From contig NZ_PIPP01000003.1 of the NCBI RefSeq assembly GCF_003987345.1, positions 186,001-250,000 of the forward strand: a stretch of 64,000 bases of DNA. Reading direction: 5' to 3'. Source of the DNA: Aliidiomarina shirensis (GTDB lineage: Bacteria > Pseudomonadota > Gammaproteobacteria > Enterobacterales > Alteromonadaceae). Positions 26,356-35,572 of this stretch are shown piece by piece. How positions within the stretch are numbered: position 1 is the stretch's first letter; the number at the start of each line of letters is the position of its first letter. A program made the translations under genes and the position numbers. The notes below the pieces were generated by a model that saw only the letters and a program-made list of their open reading frames with translations, was not told the DNA's origin and ran no database searches.

Positions 26356-26565
26356 TTACACAGCTACGATATTTTCTGCTTGAGGACCTTTAGGGCCCTG
26401 AGTAACAGTAAATTCTACAGTTTGACCTTCAGTCAAAGTTTTAAAACCGCTGCTAACGATTGCACTAAAGTGAGCGAACACATCAGCGCCGCCTTGTTGT
26501 TCTAGAAAACCAAAACCTTTAGCTTCGTTAAACCATTTAACAGTACCAGTTACAGTATTAGACAT
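26356..26565 (-). CDS. CspA-family cold-shock protein
   Basis: 69 residues, a single cold-shock domain that binds single-stranded RNA and DNA. RNP1 is KGFGFLE and RNP2 is DVFAHFS; the start [20 protein letters not shown] is typical. The frame extends 24 codons upstream, but the AGGA before the ATG at 26565 and the family length fix the start. A leader of roughly 150 bases runs from the candidate promoter to the start, as in many csp genes whose mRNA is temperature-responsive. Which csp paralog this is cannot be told. Confidence 0.94.
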   Translation of the reverse strand: MSNTVTGTVKWFNEAKGFGFLEQQGGADVFAHFSAIVSSGFKTLTEGQTVEFTVTQGPKGPQAENIVAV

Positions 26566-26913
26566 AATTAACATCCTGAAATTTATAAAATAAAAGTGCC
26601 CTTTCGAGGCGATAATTCGGAGAGAAAATAAAAACAAAATTAAATACTACAGGACGGAGGTAATTACGAATAATACGGCAACGCAGTGAAGTTCTAAATA
26701 ATATTTACTATCCAACGCCGGCTAGCCTACTCCTATCTGAGTGAGAGTCAACGTTTCTTTTAGAAAGAATTAAATATATGTTTTTATTTAGCTTTTTATT
26801 AGAGCAACAAACACTGTTCAGGTAGGCATGCGCAGCTACACGCATGTTTCACAGGAATGTCATACGAATAGGTAAAACTTGCCACATGTTTTACTAACCG
26901 AACAGCACTTAAT
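26566..26913. other. csp leader and divergent promoter region
   Basis: 348 bases between the cold-shock gene and the EAL gene. The left part is the untranslated csp leader; the right part holds the csp promoter and the AT-rich region before the EAL gene. No reading frame with a ribosome site was found. Confidence 0.65.
26724..26751 (-). promoter_or_regulatory. Candidate csp promoter
   Basis: On the minus strand TTGACT (26746-26751) and TAGGCT (26724-26729) are separated by 16 bases. Transcription from here would give an untranslated leader of about 150 bases. The -35 is strong and the -10 weak. Confidence 0.45.
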
Positions 26914-28641
26914 ATGCTAGAAAACGCTATCGATACAGGTTCATTGTTCTCTGTTTATCAACCCATTGTTGATACCTATCGCGGTGCCATTATTGGCAAT
27001 GAAAGCCTGATACGCGGCCCTAGGGATAGTGCGTTTGAGCTACCCGCAGCTATTTTCTCGGCAGCCGATGAACTCGGAATACGCAGAGGTTTGGAATGTT
27101 ATTGCTTACGAAGTGCTGTGGGTTCATATCAAAAATCCGAGTTTAACGGCCTACTGTTCATCAACATCAACCCAAACTTTCTCAGCAATGACGATGTTTT
27201 CCGTGAATTAGCCGCGCTGCAGAAAAACTCTTCAACTCCCATCGTGTTAGAGCTATCTGAACAGCATCCGGTAGAGAACATATTGCAGCTAAAGAAAGCG
27301 ACGAACCGCTTACGGAACTTGGGCTTTCGATTCGCCATCGACGACCTCGGTGCCGGCCATTCAAGTATGATGCTCTGGGCTGAAATACGCCCTGAGTTTA
27401 TAAAAATTGATCGCTATTTTATTAGCGAAATACACAAAAACCCCTACAAACGAGAGTTCGTGCAGCATATCGTAACCCTTGCTAAAAACTTGCACGCCAC
27501 GGTAATTGCCGAGGGCATTGAAACGATTCAAGAGCTTCGCCAATTACAAAAAATAGGTATTTTTGCCATGCAAGGTTTTCTAATCGGCAGGCCGGCGCTA
27601 CAACCACTGAATACCGAATTGCTTGAAGCTTTACTCGCGGAAGAAAACCACCTTGATCGATATAATTCTTTACATGCCTTGGTAGAAGATACAACTGTTG
27701 TCACCAGCTCTCGAAGAATTTCAGATATTCTCGATTATTTTCAACAAAACAACCGGTTAGTTGCCATTCCTGTGGTCGATAACGAACAAATTACGGGCAT
27801 TATTCGGCGCGGGCAATTCATGGAATTGATGTCGAGTAATTTCGGCAGAGCACTCTATGCCAGCAAACCAGTTTCTCTTGTGATGCAAACGAACGGGCTG
27901 ATTATCGATATCAATGCACCGCTAGAGCAAGCAAGCGCATTGCTCACTGAGCATGAAGATACACTCGATCAACACGTGCTCCTCATTCAGAAAAACGGTA
28001 AATACTGCGGTGTGATTGCCGTTCCTAGCCTGCTGCGCCGCATTACCGAGTTCCGTATTCAGAATGCGCGTTATGCAAACCCACTTACCTTGCTGCCTGG
28101 CAATGTACCAATCAACCAACAGATTGATTTACACATCACCAATCAACACGCATTTTTTGTGCTCTACTTCGATTTAAATAACTTTAAGCCCTACAACGAT
28201 ATTTATGGTTACCATCAAGGTGATACGGTTATTCAATGGTTCGCACAAATGCTGCATGAAGTGTTTACCGAACAAAATTATTTCGTGGGCCATGTTGGCG
28301 GTGATGATTTTATCGTGATCGGCGATAAAAACTTCAACAAGCAACTGCTTGATGTACTAAAAAACAAGTTTTTAGAGGAAATTCAAGGATTTTACCGCCA
28401 GGAGCACTTAGAATCGAATACCATTTTAGCGCGCGCTCGAAATGGCCGCTTCCAAAATTTCCCTATCCTCGATTACAGCGTAGGCATTGTGGAAGTTAGC
28501 CCCAACTCAATATTCTCTCATCAAGAAGTATCCTCCTTGGCGGCTGATTTGAAACGCAAAGCGAAAGCAAACCCCAAGGGTATAGCGCAATGCAAAACCA
28601 CCAGCGCCGATACACCCACCGTTCGAAAGGCAATGAATTAG
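26914..28641 (+). CDS. EAL-CBS-GGDEF c-di-GMP signalling protein
   Basis: 575 residues, no membrane segment. The EAL domain (about 1-245) keeps NESLIRGP, the ELSE motif, DDLGAGHSS, KIDRYF and AEGIET, so phosphodiesterase activity is likely. A CBS-pair region (about 250-385) follows, and then a GGDEF domain (about 400-560) with FDLNNFKPYND and the variant signature GGDDF. No RxxD site was seen, so the GGDEF part may be regulatory or weakly active. CBS pairs usually sense adenine nucleotides. The start ATG lacks a clear Shine-Dalgarno. Confidence 0.88.
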   Translation: MLENAIDTGSLFSVYQPIVDTYRGAIIGNESLIRGPRDSAFELPAAIFSAADELGIRRGLECYCLRSAVGSYQKSEFNGLLFININPNFLSNDDVFRELAALQKNSSTPIVLELSEQHPVENILQLKKATNRLRNLGFRFAIDDLGAGHSSMMLWAEIRPEFIKIDRYFISEIHKNPYKREFVQHIVTLAKNLHATVIAEGIETIQELRQLQKIGIFAMQGFLIGRPALQPLNTELLEALLAEENHLDRYNSLHALVEDTTVVTSSRRISDILDYFQQNNRLVAIPVVDNEQITGIIRRGQFMELMSSNFGRALYASKPVSLVMQTNGLIIDINAPLEQASALLTEHEDTLDQHVLLIQKNGKYCGVIAVPSLLRRITEFRIQNARYANPLTLLPGNVPINQQIDLHITNQHAFFVLYFDLNNFKPYNDIYGYHQGDTVIQWFAQMLHEVFTEQNYFVGHVGGDDFIVIGDKNFNKQLLDVLKNKFLEEIQGFYRQEHLESNTILARARNGRFQNFPILDYSVGIVEVSPNSIFSHQEVSSLAADLKRKAKANPKGIAQCKTTSADTPTVRKAMN

Positions 28642-28686
28642 CCGTATCTCGAAGCTTCCGCAAACACGGCAGGGGGTGCTCTTACC

Positions 28687-28732
28687 TATCATTTTACGTT
28701 TATCATAAAATAATACTTGCATATCATAAAAT
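28687..28732. repeat. Three TATCAT repeats upstream of the tri-membrane operon
   Basis: TATCATTTTA (28687), TATCATAAAAT (28701) and TATCATAAAAT (28722) lie in the AT-rich region about 110-155 bases before the first membrane gene. They could be binding sites for the small regulator encoded at the end of that operon. This is inferred from position only. Confidence 0.35.
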
Positions 28733-28840
28733 GCCGATCTATTTTATAAACAACGGTGCAATACATACGCACAAACCTTTTTATCAACACAGCCGCGATG
28801 TAGCCAAAACACAGGGGCTCGGCATTTTCGGAGAATAACT

Positions 28841-29446
28841 ATGAACACAAATGCGTTTAAATCTGCCGGCTTCGCCGCAATCGCGTTGGCAATTCTGTTT
28901 CCGGTTTATTGGCTTTACGCATTCGGCACGCTAAGCGCTGAATCATTTGAAGCCGCCTTTCAAAACGACCTCACCAGCCTAAATGGATGGGATGTTTTAT
29001 TCGTTATTATTGGTGCACTCGAAATCGCGGTGTATGTGGCGCTCGCCAAACTGTGCCGAAATCAACTTAACGGCAACTTACCCGCGGTTTTACTCATTAT
29101 TATGGCGGTTGTTGTAGGCCTTTTTCATGCCACGGTTGTGGTTGATATAACCTTAGCACTCGGTCTGGCCGCATTGAGCGATACATTAATGAACGTTACC
29201 GTTATATTTGGCCTCATCTGCCTATTTTTATATGCCGTAGTAGCCTTTATTTTCGCCATCAGCATGCTCATCCGCTTTGCCCAACTTTCAATGCCACTCA
29301 AAGTGTTCTCCGTGGGCCTACTCATAGCCTGCGTGTTCCAATTCACTGTAGTGCTGGGCATTGTGAATATCTTCTTATTCCCGGTGCTATTAATTGTGCT
29401 CGCGATTCAGTTTTTCCGCGGTGACCACGAAGTAGAAGTTGTGTGA
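28841..29446 (+). CDS. Six-helix membrane protein, first of three consecutive relatives
   Basis: 201 residues with about six hydrophobic helices and short charged loops; the C-terminus reads FFRGDHEVEVV. CGGAGAATAACT precedes the ATG. The next two genes encode proteins of the same size, topology and terminal pattern, and a YozG-like regulator follows. YozG regulators are usually paired with DUF2975 membrane proteins, so a DUF2975-like family is likely. Function unknown. Confidence 0.65.
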   Translation: MNTNAFKSAGFAAIALAILFPVYWLYAFGTLSAESFEAAFQNDLTSLNGWDVLFVIIGALEIAVYVALAKLCRNQLNGNLPAVLLIIMAVVVGLFHATVVVDITLALGLAALSDTLMNVTVIFGLICLFLYAVVAFIFAISMLIRFAQLSMPLKVFSVGLLIACVFQFTVVLGIVNIFLFPVLLIVLAIQFFRGDHEVEVV

Positions 29447-29469
29447 AACAACCGTTAAAAGGATTTCAA

Positions 29470-30051
29470 ATGCCCTATTACAATGCAAAATTCGCCGCCG
29501 CTATTGCGTTATTGCTCACGATATTGATACCCGTTTACTGGCTTTCACAATTTGGTGTGTTCTTTGAAAAACTGATGTGGCCGAGCACCGAGAACACCTT
29601 CTACTGGCGTCATATCTTCACTGTGCTCATGCACGTTTTAGTGATCGTTACCTTGCTAAACGTCCGGGCATCATTAGCCCATTTAGAGGCAACCCTGTTA
29701 AAGCGCATTATCGTAGGGTTTGCCCTTATCATTGCGCTGTTCTCCGTAATATGGGTACTGTTTGGCAAAGTAGAAGCTGCTGGTCCTGATTCACCCTTAA
29801 TTATTTTAGGAAGCCTTCTGGTATTAATGCTACTCAGTGGACTCGTAACATTTAGCGCTGCAATACAATTTCACCAGCCGAAGCTACCCGCAAGCCTTCG
29901 CATGGCTGGCCTATTTATAGCCCTATCAATTCTGCTTCCAGCGATTACCCTAGCAGTATTGTTACCGGTAACCCCTATCATGCTCACTATCGGTTGTGGA
30001 TTTATCGCTGTGTATTTTTACAAATCCACCCAACCTGTCGATGTGGTGTAA
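29470..30051 (+). CDS. Six-helix membrane protein, second relative
   Basis: 193 residues with about six membrane helices. The start region (FAAAIALLLTILIPVYWLSQFGVFF) closely parallels that of the first protein (FAAIALAILFPVYWLYAFGTL), and the C-terminus ends YKSTQPVDVV. A GTG overlapping the previous stop is possible, but AAAAGGA before the ATG at 29470 favours that start. It is translationally close to its neighbours and was probably produced by tandem duplication. Confidence 0.65.
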   Translation: MPYYNAKFAAAIALLLTILIPVYWLSQFGVFFEKLMWPSTENTFYWRHIFTVLMHVLVIVTLLNVRASLAHLEATLLKRIIVGFALIIALFSVIWVLFGKVEAAGPDSPLIILGSLLVLMLLSGLVTFSAAIQFHQPKLPASLRMAGLFIALSILLPAITLAVLLPVTPIMLTIGCGFIAVYFYKSTQPVDVV

Positions 30052-30063
30052 CCGGAGGCTGTT

Positions 30064-30648
30064 ATGAAAAACTCACGCAAGTTAACGGCGAGCCTAGCGA
30101 TTCTTGCTGCGCTGTTATTGCTACTGATTATGAATTGGATGGCAAGCGCTATCACCAGCGAGCCGAGTTTTGCAGGGGAAACCAGCATTGCGCGTGTGCT
30201 GGTAATCGGGTTATTTCAAGCTATTGGCCTGTATCTACTGCTGGCACTACGAAATGAATTCAAAACACTTTTAGTGAGCAGTGGAACACAGCTACTGCTT
30301 AATCTACTACTCGTTGTATTAGCCATAGCGATGCTTATTCAATGCATTTGGTTTCTTTTAGAGGGGCCTGCAACTGGGCGTATTTCCGTGAGCAACTATT
30401 ACACACTCGATGTCCTACTTTTGAGTACGGTGTTGGTTTTAGTGATTACATTATGCGCGTTCGGCGTAGCACTTGCGCTTAGCCGCTCGTTAAGCTCCCA
30501 GCTTTTGCGAGTAACCGGTGGGTGTGTTGCCGCCGGCTCACTCGTAATGCTTGTTAGCATTCCAATCAGCACCGTTGCTTTTTTGGCTGGCTTGATATCG
30601 CTCGCCATACATTTTTGGCGAAACAAAGCCAACATCGATATTGTTTAA
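30064..30648 (+). CDS. Six-helix membrane protein, third relative
   Basis: 194 residues with five or six membrane helices and a C-terminus ending FWRNKANIDIV, matching the terminal patterns of the two preceding proteins. A strong CGGAGG ribosome site lies five bases before the ATG. It is 12 bases after the second relative and 9 before the regulator, so the four genes form one operon. DUF2975-like by context; no catalytic or transport motif was seen. Confidence 0.65.
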   Translation: MKNSRKLTASLAILAALLLLLIMNWMASAITSEPSFAGETSIARVLVIGLFQAIGLYLLLALRNEFKTLLVSSGTQLLLNLLLVVLAIAMLIQCIWFLLEGPATGRISVSNYYTLDVLLLSTVLVLVITLCAFGVALALSRSLSSQLLRVTGGCVAAGSLVMLVSIPISTVAFLAGLISLAIHFWRNKANIDIV

Positions 30649-30657
30649 GAGGCCACC

Positions 30658-30867
30658 ATGAACATTCGAATTAACTTAGATGTGGAGCTCGCCAAAAACA
30701 AAATGCCGTTAACCGAGCTTTCCGAGCGGGTAGGTGTTTCGCTCACCAATTTATCGCTTTTAAAAACGGGCAAAGTAAAAGCCATTCGCTTCAGCACCCT
30801 CGAAGCTATTTGCGAAGCGTTAAATTGCCAACCTGGGGATATTTTAGAGTATGTGCCACCGAAGTAA
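30658..30867 (+). CDS. YozG-like Cro/CI-type HTH regulator
   Basis: 69 residues, entirely one Xre-type helix-turn-helix: NLDVELAKNKMPLTELSERV then GVSLTNLSLLKTGKVKAIRFSTLEAICEALNC and PGDILEYVPP. This is the YozG subgroup, small regulators commonly encoded next to DUF2975 membrane proteins. GAGG precedes the ATG. It probably autoregulates the operon; the TATCAT repeats upstream of the first gene are candidate sites. Confidence 0.9.
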   Translation: MNIRINLDVELAKNKMPLTELSERVGVSLTNLSLLKTGKVKAIRFSTLEAICEALNCQPGDILEYVPPK

Positions 30868-30896
30868 CTCGGTGGCTGCTAGGACTTCAAATATGG

Positions 30897-31745
30897 TTAA
30901 TTGAGTGGGGTAATCTTCATAAAGTACACCGCTTTATCAGCAGATTTCCCGGGTATTTGGGGTTCACCAACTAGAAAAAAACCTTCAAGTAGCACATCAT
31001 CATTATTAAACAATGATAAAAGTAATCGCGTATCGTCTTCTGAACGCAACACTAAGTGGTTTTCATTAAGCTCGCCGCGAGATACCGTTAGGGTATGCTC
31101 ACTGACGGAATTAATTGAGGGGCCAGCGCCCAACAGATAAACTTCGAACGTTGCTGTATTATCATCGTGAAGCTCTAAAGTTAACAATTCGTGATGGGGC
31201 GCTCGTGGCCCGTAGGAATAGCCAAGGTAAAAATCATGCTCATTCCCCTCCCTTACACTCCGTATCAAATTCTCATGTTTAAATGTGAGCTTACGCGCTG
31301 CAGAATCACCGTTCACATGTTTTAAATGATAGTTTTCAACGAAACGAAGTCCTGAGTCTCTGCCAAGATGGGAATCGATTATATTCCAATAACCCAAAGC
31401 ACTAGGCACCATTGTTAGGCGGCGTTCGTAACCCATTTGGTCAAAGAACGTAATTGTGCAGTTTATCGATGAACAAGAAATGCTATCATCGGTGAAATAC
31501 GAAGAATGGCGCAACTGAAAGCCGTCCGAAATACTGAAATCGAGAATAAAGTGCGTTTCGTCCTCTCGTATCCCCAATAAAATATACTCACGGGTAAGCG
31601 TTTCGATACCCTCGTACATGCCCTTATCTAATGTAAGCGGCTTTTGCTCGTGAGGGAGTGGGCCATCCATAGCTTGAGCTGGTTGCGCGAGCAACAGCAA
31701 AACAATACTAAACACCCATGCCCACTTGTAGGTAAGAAATCTCAT
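30897..31745 (-). CDS. Exported protein of unknown function
   Basis: 282 residues. A signal peptide (WVFSIVLLLLAQPAQA) precedes a mature part of alternating polar and beta-type segments with no recognised domain. Two cysteines close together (ISCSSINCTITF) may form a disulfide. The ATG at 31745, six bases after GGA, begins the signal peptide; an ATG five codons upstream is possible. It converges on the small HTH gene and diverges from the START-domain gene. No function proposed. Confidence 0.6.
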   Translation of the reverse strand: MRFLTYKWAWVFSIVLLLLAQPAQAMDGPLPHEQKPLTLDKGMYEGIETLTREYILLGIREDETHFILDFSISDGFQLRHSSYFTDDSISCSSINCTITFFDQMGYERRLTMVPSALGYWNIIDSHLGRDSGLRFVENYHLKHVNGDSAARKLTFKHENLIRSVREGNEHDFYLGYSYGPRAPHHELLTLELHDDNTATFEVYLLGAGPSINSVSEHTLTVSRGELNENHLVLRSEDDTRLLLSLFNNDDVLLEGFFLVGEPQIPGKSADKAVYFMKITPLN

Positions 31746-31936
31746 CGCTATTCCACTCATTCAATGTATTAGGTTCATATTAACGTAGCATTTTTATGTG
31801 AATATTGTGGCCAACTTTGGCTAAATTGGAAATCGTTTGTATTTTATTCGCCGGAAACAAGCAAAGTAACATTTGTTAGCTAAAATCATTAAAGGCACCT
31901 CAATAGTTTGAGAGGCACCATATAGAGAGTATGCAC

Positions 31937-32614
31937 ATGAAGTACTTAATGGTTTTATCGGCTTCAGCCCTATGTGGGCTTAGCATTTCTTCTACTGCCG
32001 CAGCTGATGAGTGGAAACACGCTTCTAACAACAGCAATGTTCAGATTGAGTATCGTGATATTGCTGGTGATGTTCTGCAAATTAGGGCCCGAACCGAGCT
32101 CGTTGCAAATAACGGCAGTTGCATGGCAGCATTCGTACATTTGTTTAACGATACCGAACGTGTCAGCGATTGGATAGAAATAGCAACCGATGCAACTCTC
32201 GTTGAGCAGCTCAATCCTTACACCCGCATTGTTCACACCGAATTTGATTCCCACTGGCCAATATCAGACCGCGATATGGTGACACGAAGTATCTGGCAAT
32301 ATGATGCTGAGTCGGAAGCTCTACGTATTGAAATAACGAACGCCAGTGAAGAAAAGCCACCCAGCAAAAACGTAATCCGCATGACCGATGTAGCCGCCAA
32401 CTGGCACATACAAGCTACCGAAAACGGCACTGTGCAGATAGCATACCAAGGTAATTCCAACCCAAAAGGCAACATCCCACGCACATCCGCACGAACATCA
32501 GCCATAACCGCCATAGAGCAAACCTTTGCAGCAATAGAAACCTATATCACCGATAACGAATATCAGCGCGATTATCATTCAGTGCCTTGTTTGGAACCCC
32601 ACTTGCCAAACTAA
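31937..32614 (+). CDS. Exported START-domain lipid-binding protein
   Basis: 225 residues: a signal peptide (MKYLMVLSASALCGLSISSTAAA) then a START/Bet_v1-like domain of about 190 residues with VQIEYRDIAGDVLQIRARTELV, WPISDRDMVTRSIWQY and ANWHIQATENGTVQIAYQG. Members of this group bind a hydrophobic ligand in a cavity; here it would be in the periplasm. The ATG at 31937 has GAGAG seven bases upstream; the earlier ATG at 31931 is too close to that site. Confidence 0.82.
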   Translation: MKYLMVLSASALCGLSISSTAAADEWKHASNNSNVQIEYRDIAGDVLQIRARTELVANNGSCMAAFVHLFNDTERVSDWIEIATDATLVEQLNPYTRIVHTEFDSHWPISDRDMVTRSIWQYDAESEALRIEITNASEEKPPSKNVIRMTDVAANWHIQATENGTVQIAYQGNSNPKGNIPRTSARTSAITAIEQTFAAIETYITDNEYQRDYHSVPCLEPHLPN

Positions 32615-32659
32615 GCCATTGCGTACAAAGTAGAGGCTTGATTTGGGGGCAGGAACAAC

Positions 32660-34360
32660 ATGAACGCATTCGTGGATAGGGATACACTATCGTATTATAC
32701 CAACAACGCTGAAGATGTTTTCGATCGTTACGAAAGCCTTGTCGAAAGTGGTATTGCTGGGTTTTTCCCGAGCAGCTTCTTGAAGGGTAGTAAGATCTTA
32801 GATGTCGGTGCTGGTTCCGGCCGCGATGTTCGTAAGTTATTAGAGCTTGGTTTCGATGCGTATGGCGCAGAGCCGGTAAAAGAACTCCGTGATCTTGCTA
32901 TTGCGAAACACCCTGAACTCGAAAACCGTTTATTTTCAGGCAGCCTGCCTGACAATTTAATTTCATATCAGAAATACGATGGCGTAGTTTGCTCTGCTGT
33001 TCTGATGCACTTACCGCCAAATGTGCTATTTGATGCTATTTTAGCCTTGCGTGATGTGCTTACTACACAAGGTCGTTTACTAATATCAGTTCCATTGCAA
33101 CGCAATGATATTGACGCTGGCAATCGAGACCAGCATGGGCGATTATTTAGCCCTATCACCGCAAATCAACTCAAACTTTTATGCAAACGCCTCGCATTTG
33201 ATTGTATCGAAGAGCATACAACCGATGATGCACTTGGCCGTAAAGATACCGCTTGGCATACATTGCTGTTTGTGCGGAAATCGGCAGCTGGTAAGCCGCT
33301 CGATAGAATTGAATCAGTATTACGCAACGACAAGAAAGTAGCTTCGTATAAATTAGCGTTATTGAGGGCGTTTTGCGATATTGCAGAACAAGATGATCAT
33401 GCGGTGGCATGGAACCCCTCTGGCAACATAGCAATTCCTACAAAGCGTATAGCCGAGCTCTGGCTAATCTACTATTGGCCGTTAGTTAGCGCTTCTCAAT
33501 TGATTCCGCAACACAATGCGGAAGCAACAGGTAGCTCTGTAATAGCATTTAGAAAACCGCTTTACGAGCTAATTGTAGAATCCGCTGAAGAATTCCAAAT
33601 TAACGACCTTTCAGATACTCAGTTGCTCTCTGCATTCATGTTGGCTTGGAAAAAAGGAGTGCTTTCTGAAGAAATGCTGAAAAGGCTCAAAACTACTTTA
33701 AGCAAAATTCGAAATGCGATAATTACCGGCCCAGTAAAGTTTGCCAGTTCGGGGGAGATGTTTTCGCACAATAAAACGAATGACACTATAGAGGTGGAGG
33801 CTGAACTTTGGTTGGAGTTTTGCTTAACCGGATATTGGGTACGCGATTCGCTAATATTACGCTGGGCAGAACTCTGCTGCCGTTTCGGGTTACGTCTTCC
33901 CCACTTGAACATCGGCATCGTGATGGAACGACTACTCCAGAAGCCAGAAATAGAGCGCGAACAAGCTTTAGCCAGAAAAATTTATTTACAGAATCCAAAT
34001 TTAGCCTGCGTTTGGACAGGTACAGAGCTTACATCCAGTGTATTTGACGTAGACCACGCATTGCCTTTTAGCCTTTGGTATAACAACGATTTGTGGAATC
34101 TACTACCCGCTAGCAAAAAGGTAAATAATCAAAAGCGTGATGCTATTCCAGCAAGTTCTGTATTTCTAGAAAGCCGAGATCGAATCATTGATAACTGGCA
34201 ATTTGCTTTTAGCGTTGAGCCTGAATTATTTAAATTTGAAGTACAAAGAACGCTCGGTGAATTCAACAGAGATTTTTGGGAAAAACCCCTGTTTGATCAC
34301 TTAAAACGGAAAGCTGAGGTTGCTATTTTTCAACGTGGTGCCCGCGAATGGTTTATTTGA
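32660..34360 (+). CDS. SAM-dependent methyltransferase fused to an HNH nuclease domain
   Basis: 566 residues, cytoplasmic. Residues about 1-215 are a class I methyltransferase: motif I ILDVGAGSGRD (45-55), an acidic residue in AYGAEPVKEL, and YDGVVCSAVLMHLP. A helical middle region (about 225-440, with ELWLIYYWPLV) leads to an HNH-type site: CVWTG (Cys450), FDVDHALPFS (Asp465-His466), LWNLLPASKKVNNQK (Asn480, Asn489/490). The single N-terminal Cys and DHxxPxS...N...NxxK pattern is typical of HNH endonucleases. AGGA precedes the ATG. It may be a one-gene modification/restriction factor; the substrate is unknown. Confidence 0.78.
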   Translation: MNAFVDRDTLSYYTNNAEDVFDRYESLVESGIAGFFPSSFLKGSKILDVGAGSGRDVRKLLELGFDAYGAEPVKELRDLAIAKHPELENRLFSGSLPDNLISYQKYDGVVCSAVLMHLPPNVLFDAILALRDVLTTQGRLLISVPLQRNDIDAGNRDQHGRLFSPITANQLKLLCKRLAFDCIEEHTTDDALGRKDTAWHTLLFVRKSAAGKPLDRIESVLRNDKKVASYKLALLRAFCDIAEQDDHAVAWNPSGNIAIPTKRIAELWLIYYWPLVSASQLIPQHNAEATGSSVIAFRKPLYELIVESAEEFQINDLSDTQLLSAFMLAWKKGVLSEEMLKRLKTTLSKIRNAIITGPVKFASSGEMFSHNKTNDTIEVEAELWLEFCLTGYWVRDSLILRWAELCCRFGLRLPHLNIGIVMERLLQKPEIEREQALARKIYLQNPNLACVWTGTELTSSVFDVDHALPFSLWYNNDLWNLLPASKKVNNQKRDAIPASSVFLESRDRIIDNWQFAFSVEPELFKFEVQRTLGEFNRDFWEKPLFDHLKRKAEVAIFQRGAREWFI

Positions 34361-34417
34361 TTGCTTCACATTTTAGAAAAATCAGCTAATTTCTTTTGAC
34401 ACCTTAACTAGGCCAAA

Positions 34418-35398
34418 CTACCCCGCCACTTTCTCGCCGCGGGTAATTTCGCCAACGCCTTCGAAGCGAATGGGTAGGCCCATTGAGCTGTAGAAGCTGG
34501 GGCCGTTTTGTAGATGGAAATGCAGGTGGGGTTCGCTTGAATGCCCGGTGTGGCCGCAATGGCCAATTACTTGGCCTTGTTTCACTTGCTCCCCTACTTT
34601 TACAGGTATGCTGCCTTTGATCAGGTGGGCGTAAAACCCATATTCGCCCTCAGCATGGCGGATAACCACGTGATTACCGGCAAAATGTGTGCAGAGGAAA
34701 TCGGCAATACCGAAACCTACCAATGGCGCTGGGCGAACGCGATCGAGCACGGCTACTACTTCACCATCGGCAGCGGCCAGAATAGGTTGGTTGTAACAAA
34801 AATAATCGTGCAGGCGAGCGCCTTGGTTCTGGTGTCGGCGATAGTTTTCATCGGCCATAACAAAATCATAAGCGTAGCGCTGGGGGTATACGCCCCAAGA
34901 GTGCGAGGTTTCCTTGGTTAAGCCGCCATTAAACACCAGCCACTCGCCTGTAAATGGCAATCGATAGCTCATTTTCGTTTGATAATTAGCATTTTCTTCT
35001 TCGTGCTCACGCAAATATTTAGCGGCTTTTATTTGGCCAAAAATTTGCTTCATTTGTTGCACAAATTGAAATGGGTTTAGCACCGATAGCATTACCGTTG
35101 GGTAGAAGGTAAACAGCAGCATATAGCGCCCGCAATAGCGAATGGGGCCAGAGGTTGGCCACTTTTCGGCCGGGTGCGCAACGCGTTCTTTCTTACCGCC
35201 TGCAAGAACGCTGAAAATCCACGCATACACAACATAAAGCCCGAAATACAAAGCTAAATTTGCCAACGAACCCAGTTTAACGCCAAATACGTTTTCCATT
35301 ACTTCAACGGCCACAAGAAAAGTAACAACAGCCGCCACGATTGGCCAATACCATGCGTTCAATTTATGTCGCCAACTTTTGCGTTCTTGTTTGCTCAT
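34418..35398 (-). CDS. Membrane-anchored M23-family peptidase (LytM domain)
   Basis: 326 residues. Two N-terminal membrane helices (about 17-35 and 45-65) and a third hydrophobic stretch near 95-110 precede a LytM/M23 domain (about 185-305). Zinc ligands are seen in YAYDFVMAD and the HLHFH motif, with GNHVVIRHAEGEYGFYAHL and GHCGHTGHSSEPHLHFHLQNG. M23 enzymes cut peptidoglycan cross-bridges. The first motif departs from the usual HxxxD and should be checked if activity matters. It is monocistronic. Confidence 0.86.
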   Translation of the reverse strand: MSKQERKSWRHKLNAWYWPIVAAVVTFLVAVEVMENVFGVKLGSLANLALYFGLYVVYAWIFSVLAGGKKERVAHPAEKWPTSGPIRYCGRYMLLFTFYPTVMLSVLNPFQFVQQMKQIFGQIKAAKYLREHEEENANYQTKMSYRLPFTGEWLVFNGGLTKETSHSWGVYPQRYAYDFVMADENYRRHQNQGARLHDYFCYNQPILAAADGEVVAVLDRVRPAPLVGFGIADFLCTHFAGNHVVIRHAEGEYGFYAHLIKGSIPVKVGEQVKQGQVIGHCGHTGHSSEPHLHFHLQNGPSFYSSMGLPIRFEGVGEITRGEKVAG

Positions 35399-35572
35399 GC
35401 GCGGTTTCCCTATTTTCTGTTCAATCGTTGCACTGCAAAGCCAAAAAATATGAGTGATAAATGTGCTGAGATTTCTAAATCGCTATACTACAATAAAACC
35501 AATAATCGCTCAGCTACGCAAGAATTCCATGGGTAGAGCAATCAATAAAGAGCCATTGAATAAGGGATTAAT

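Noticed and set aside
32660-34360. Classical type II restriction-modification fusion
   Set aside because: The methyltransferase lacks DNA-methylase catalytic motifs such as (D/N)PP(Y/F) or PCQ, so only a general methyltransferase-HNH label is justified.
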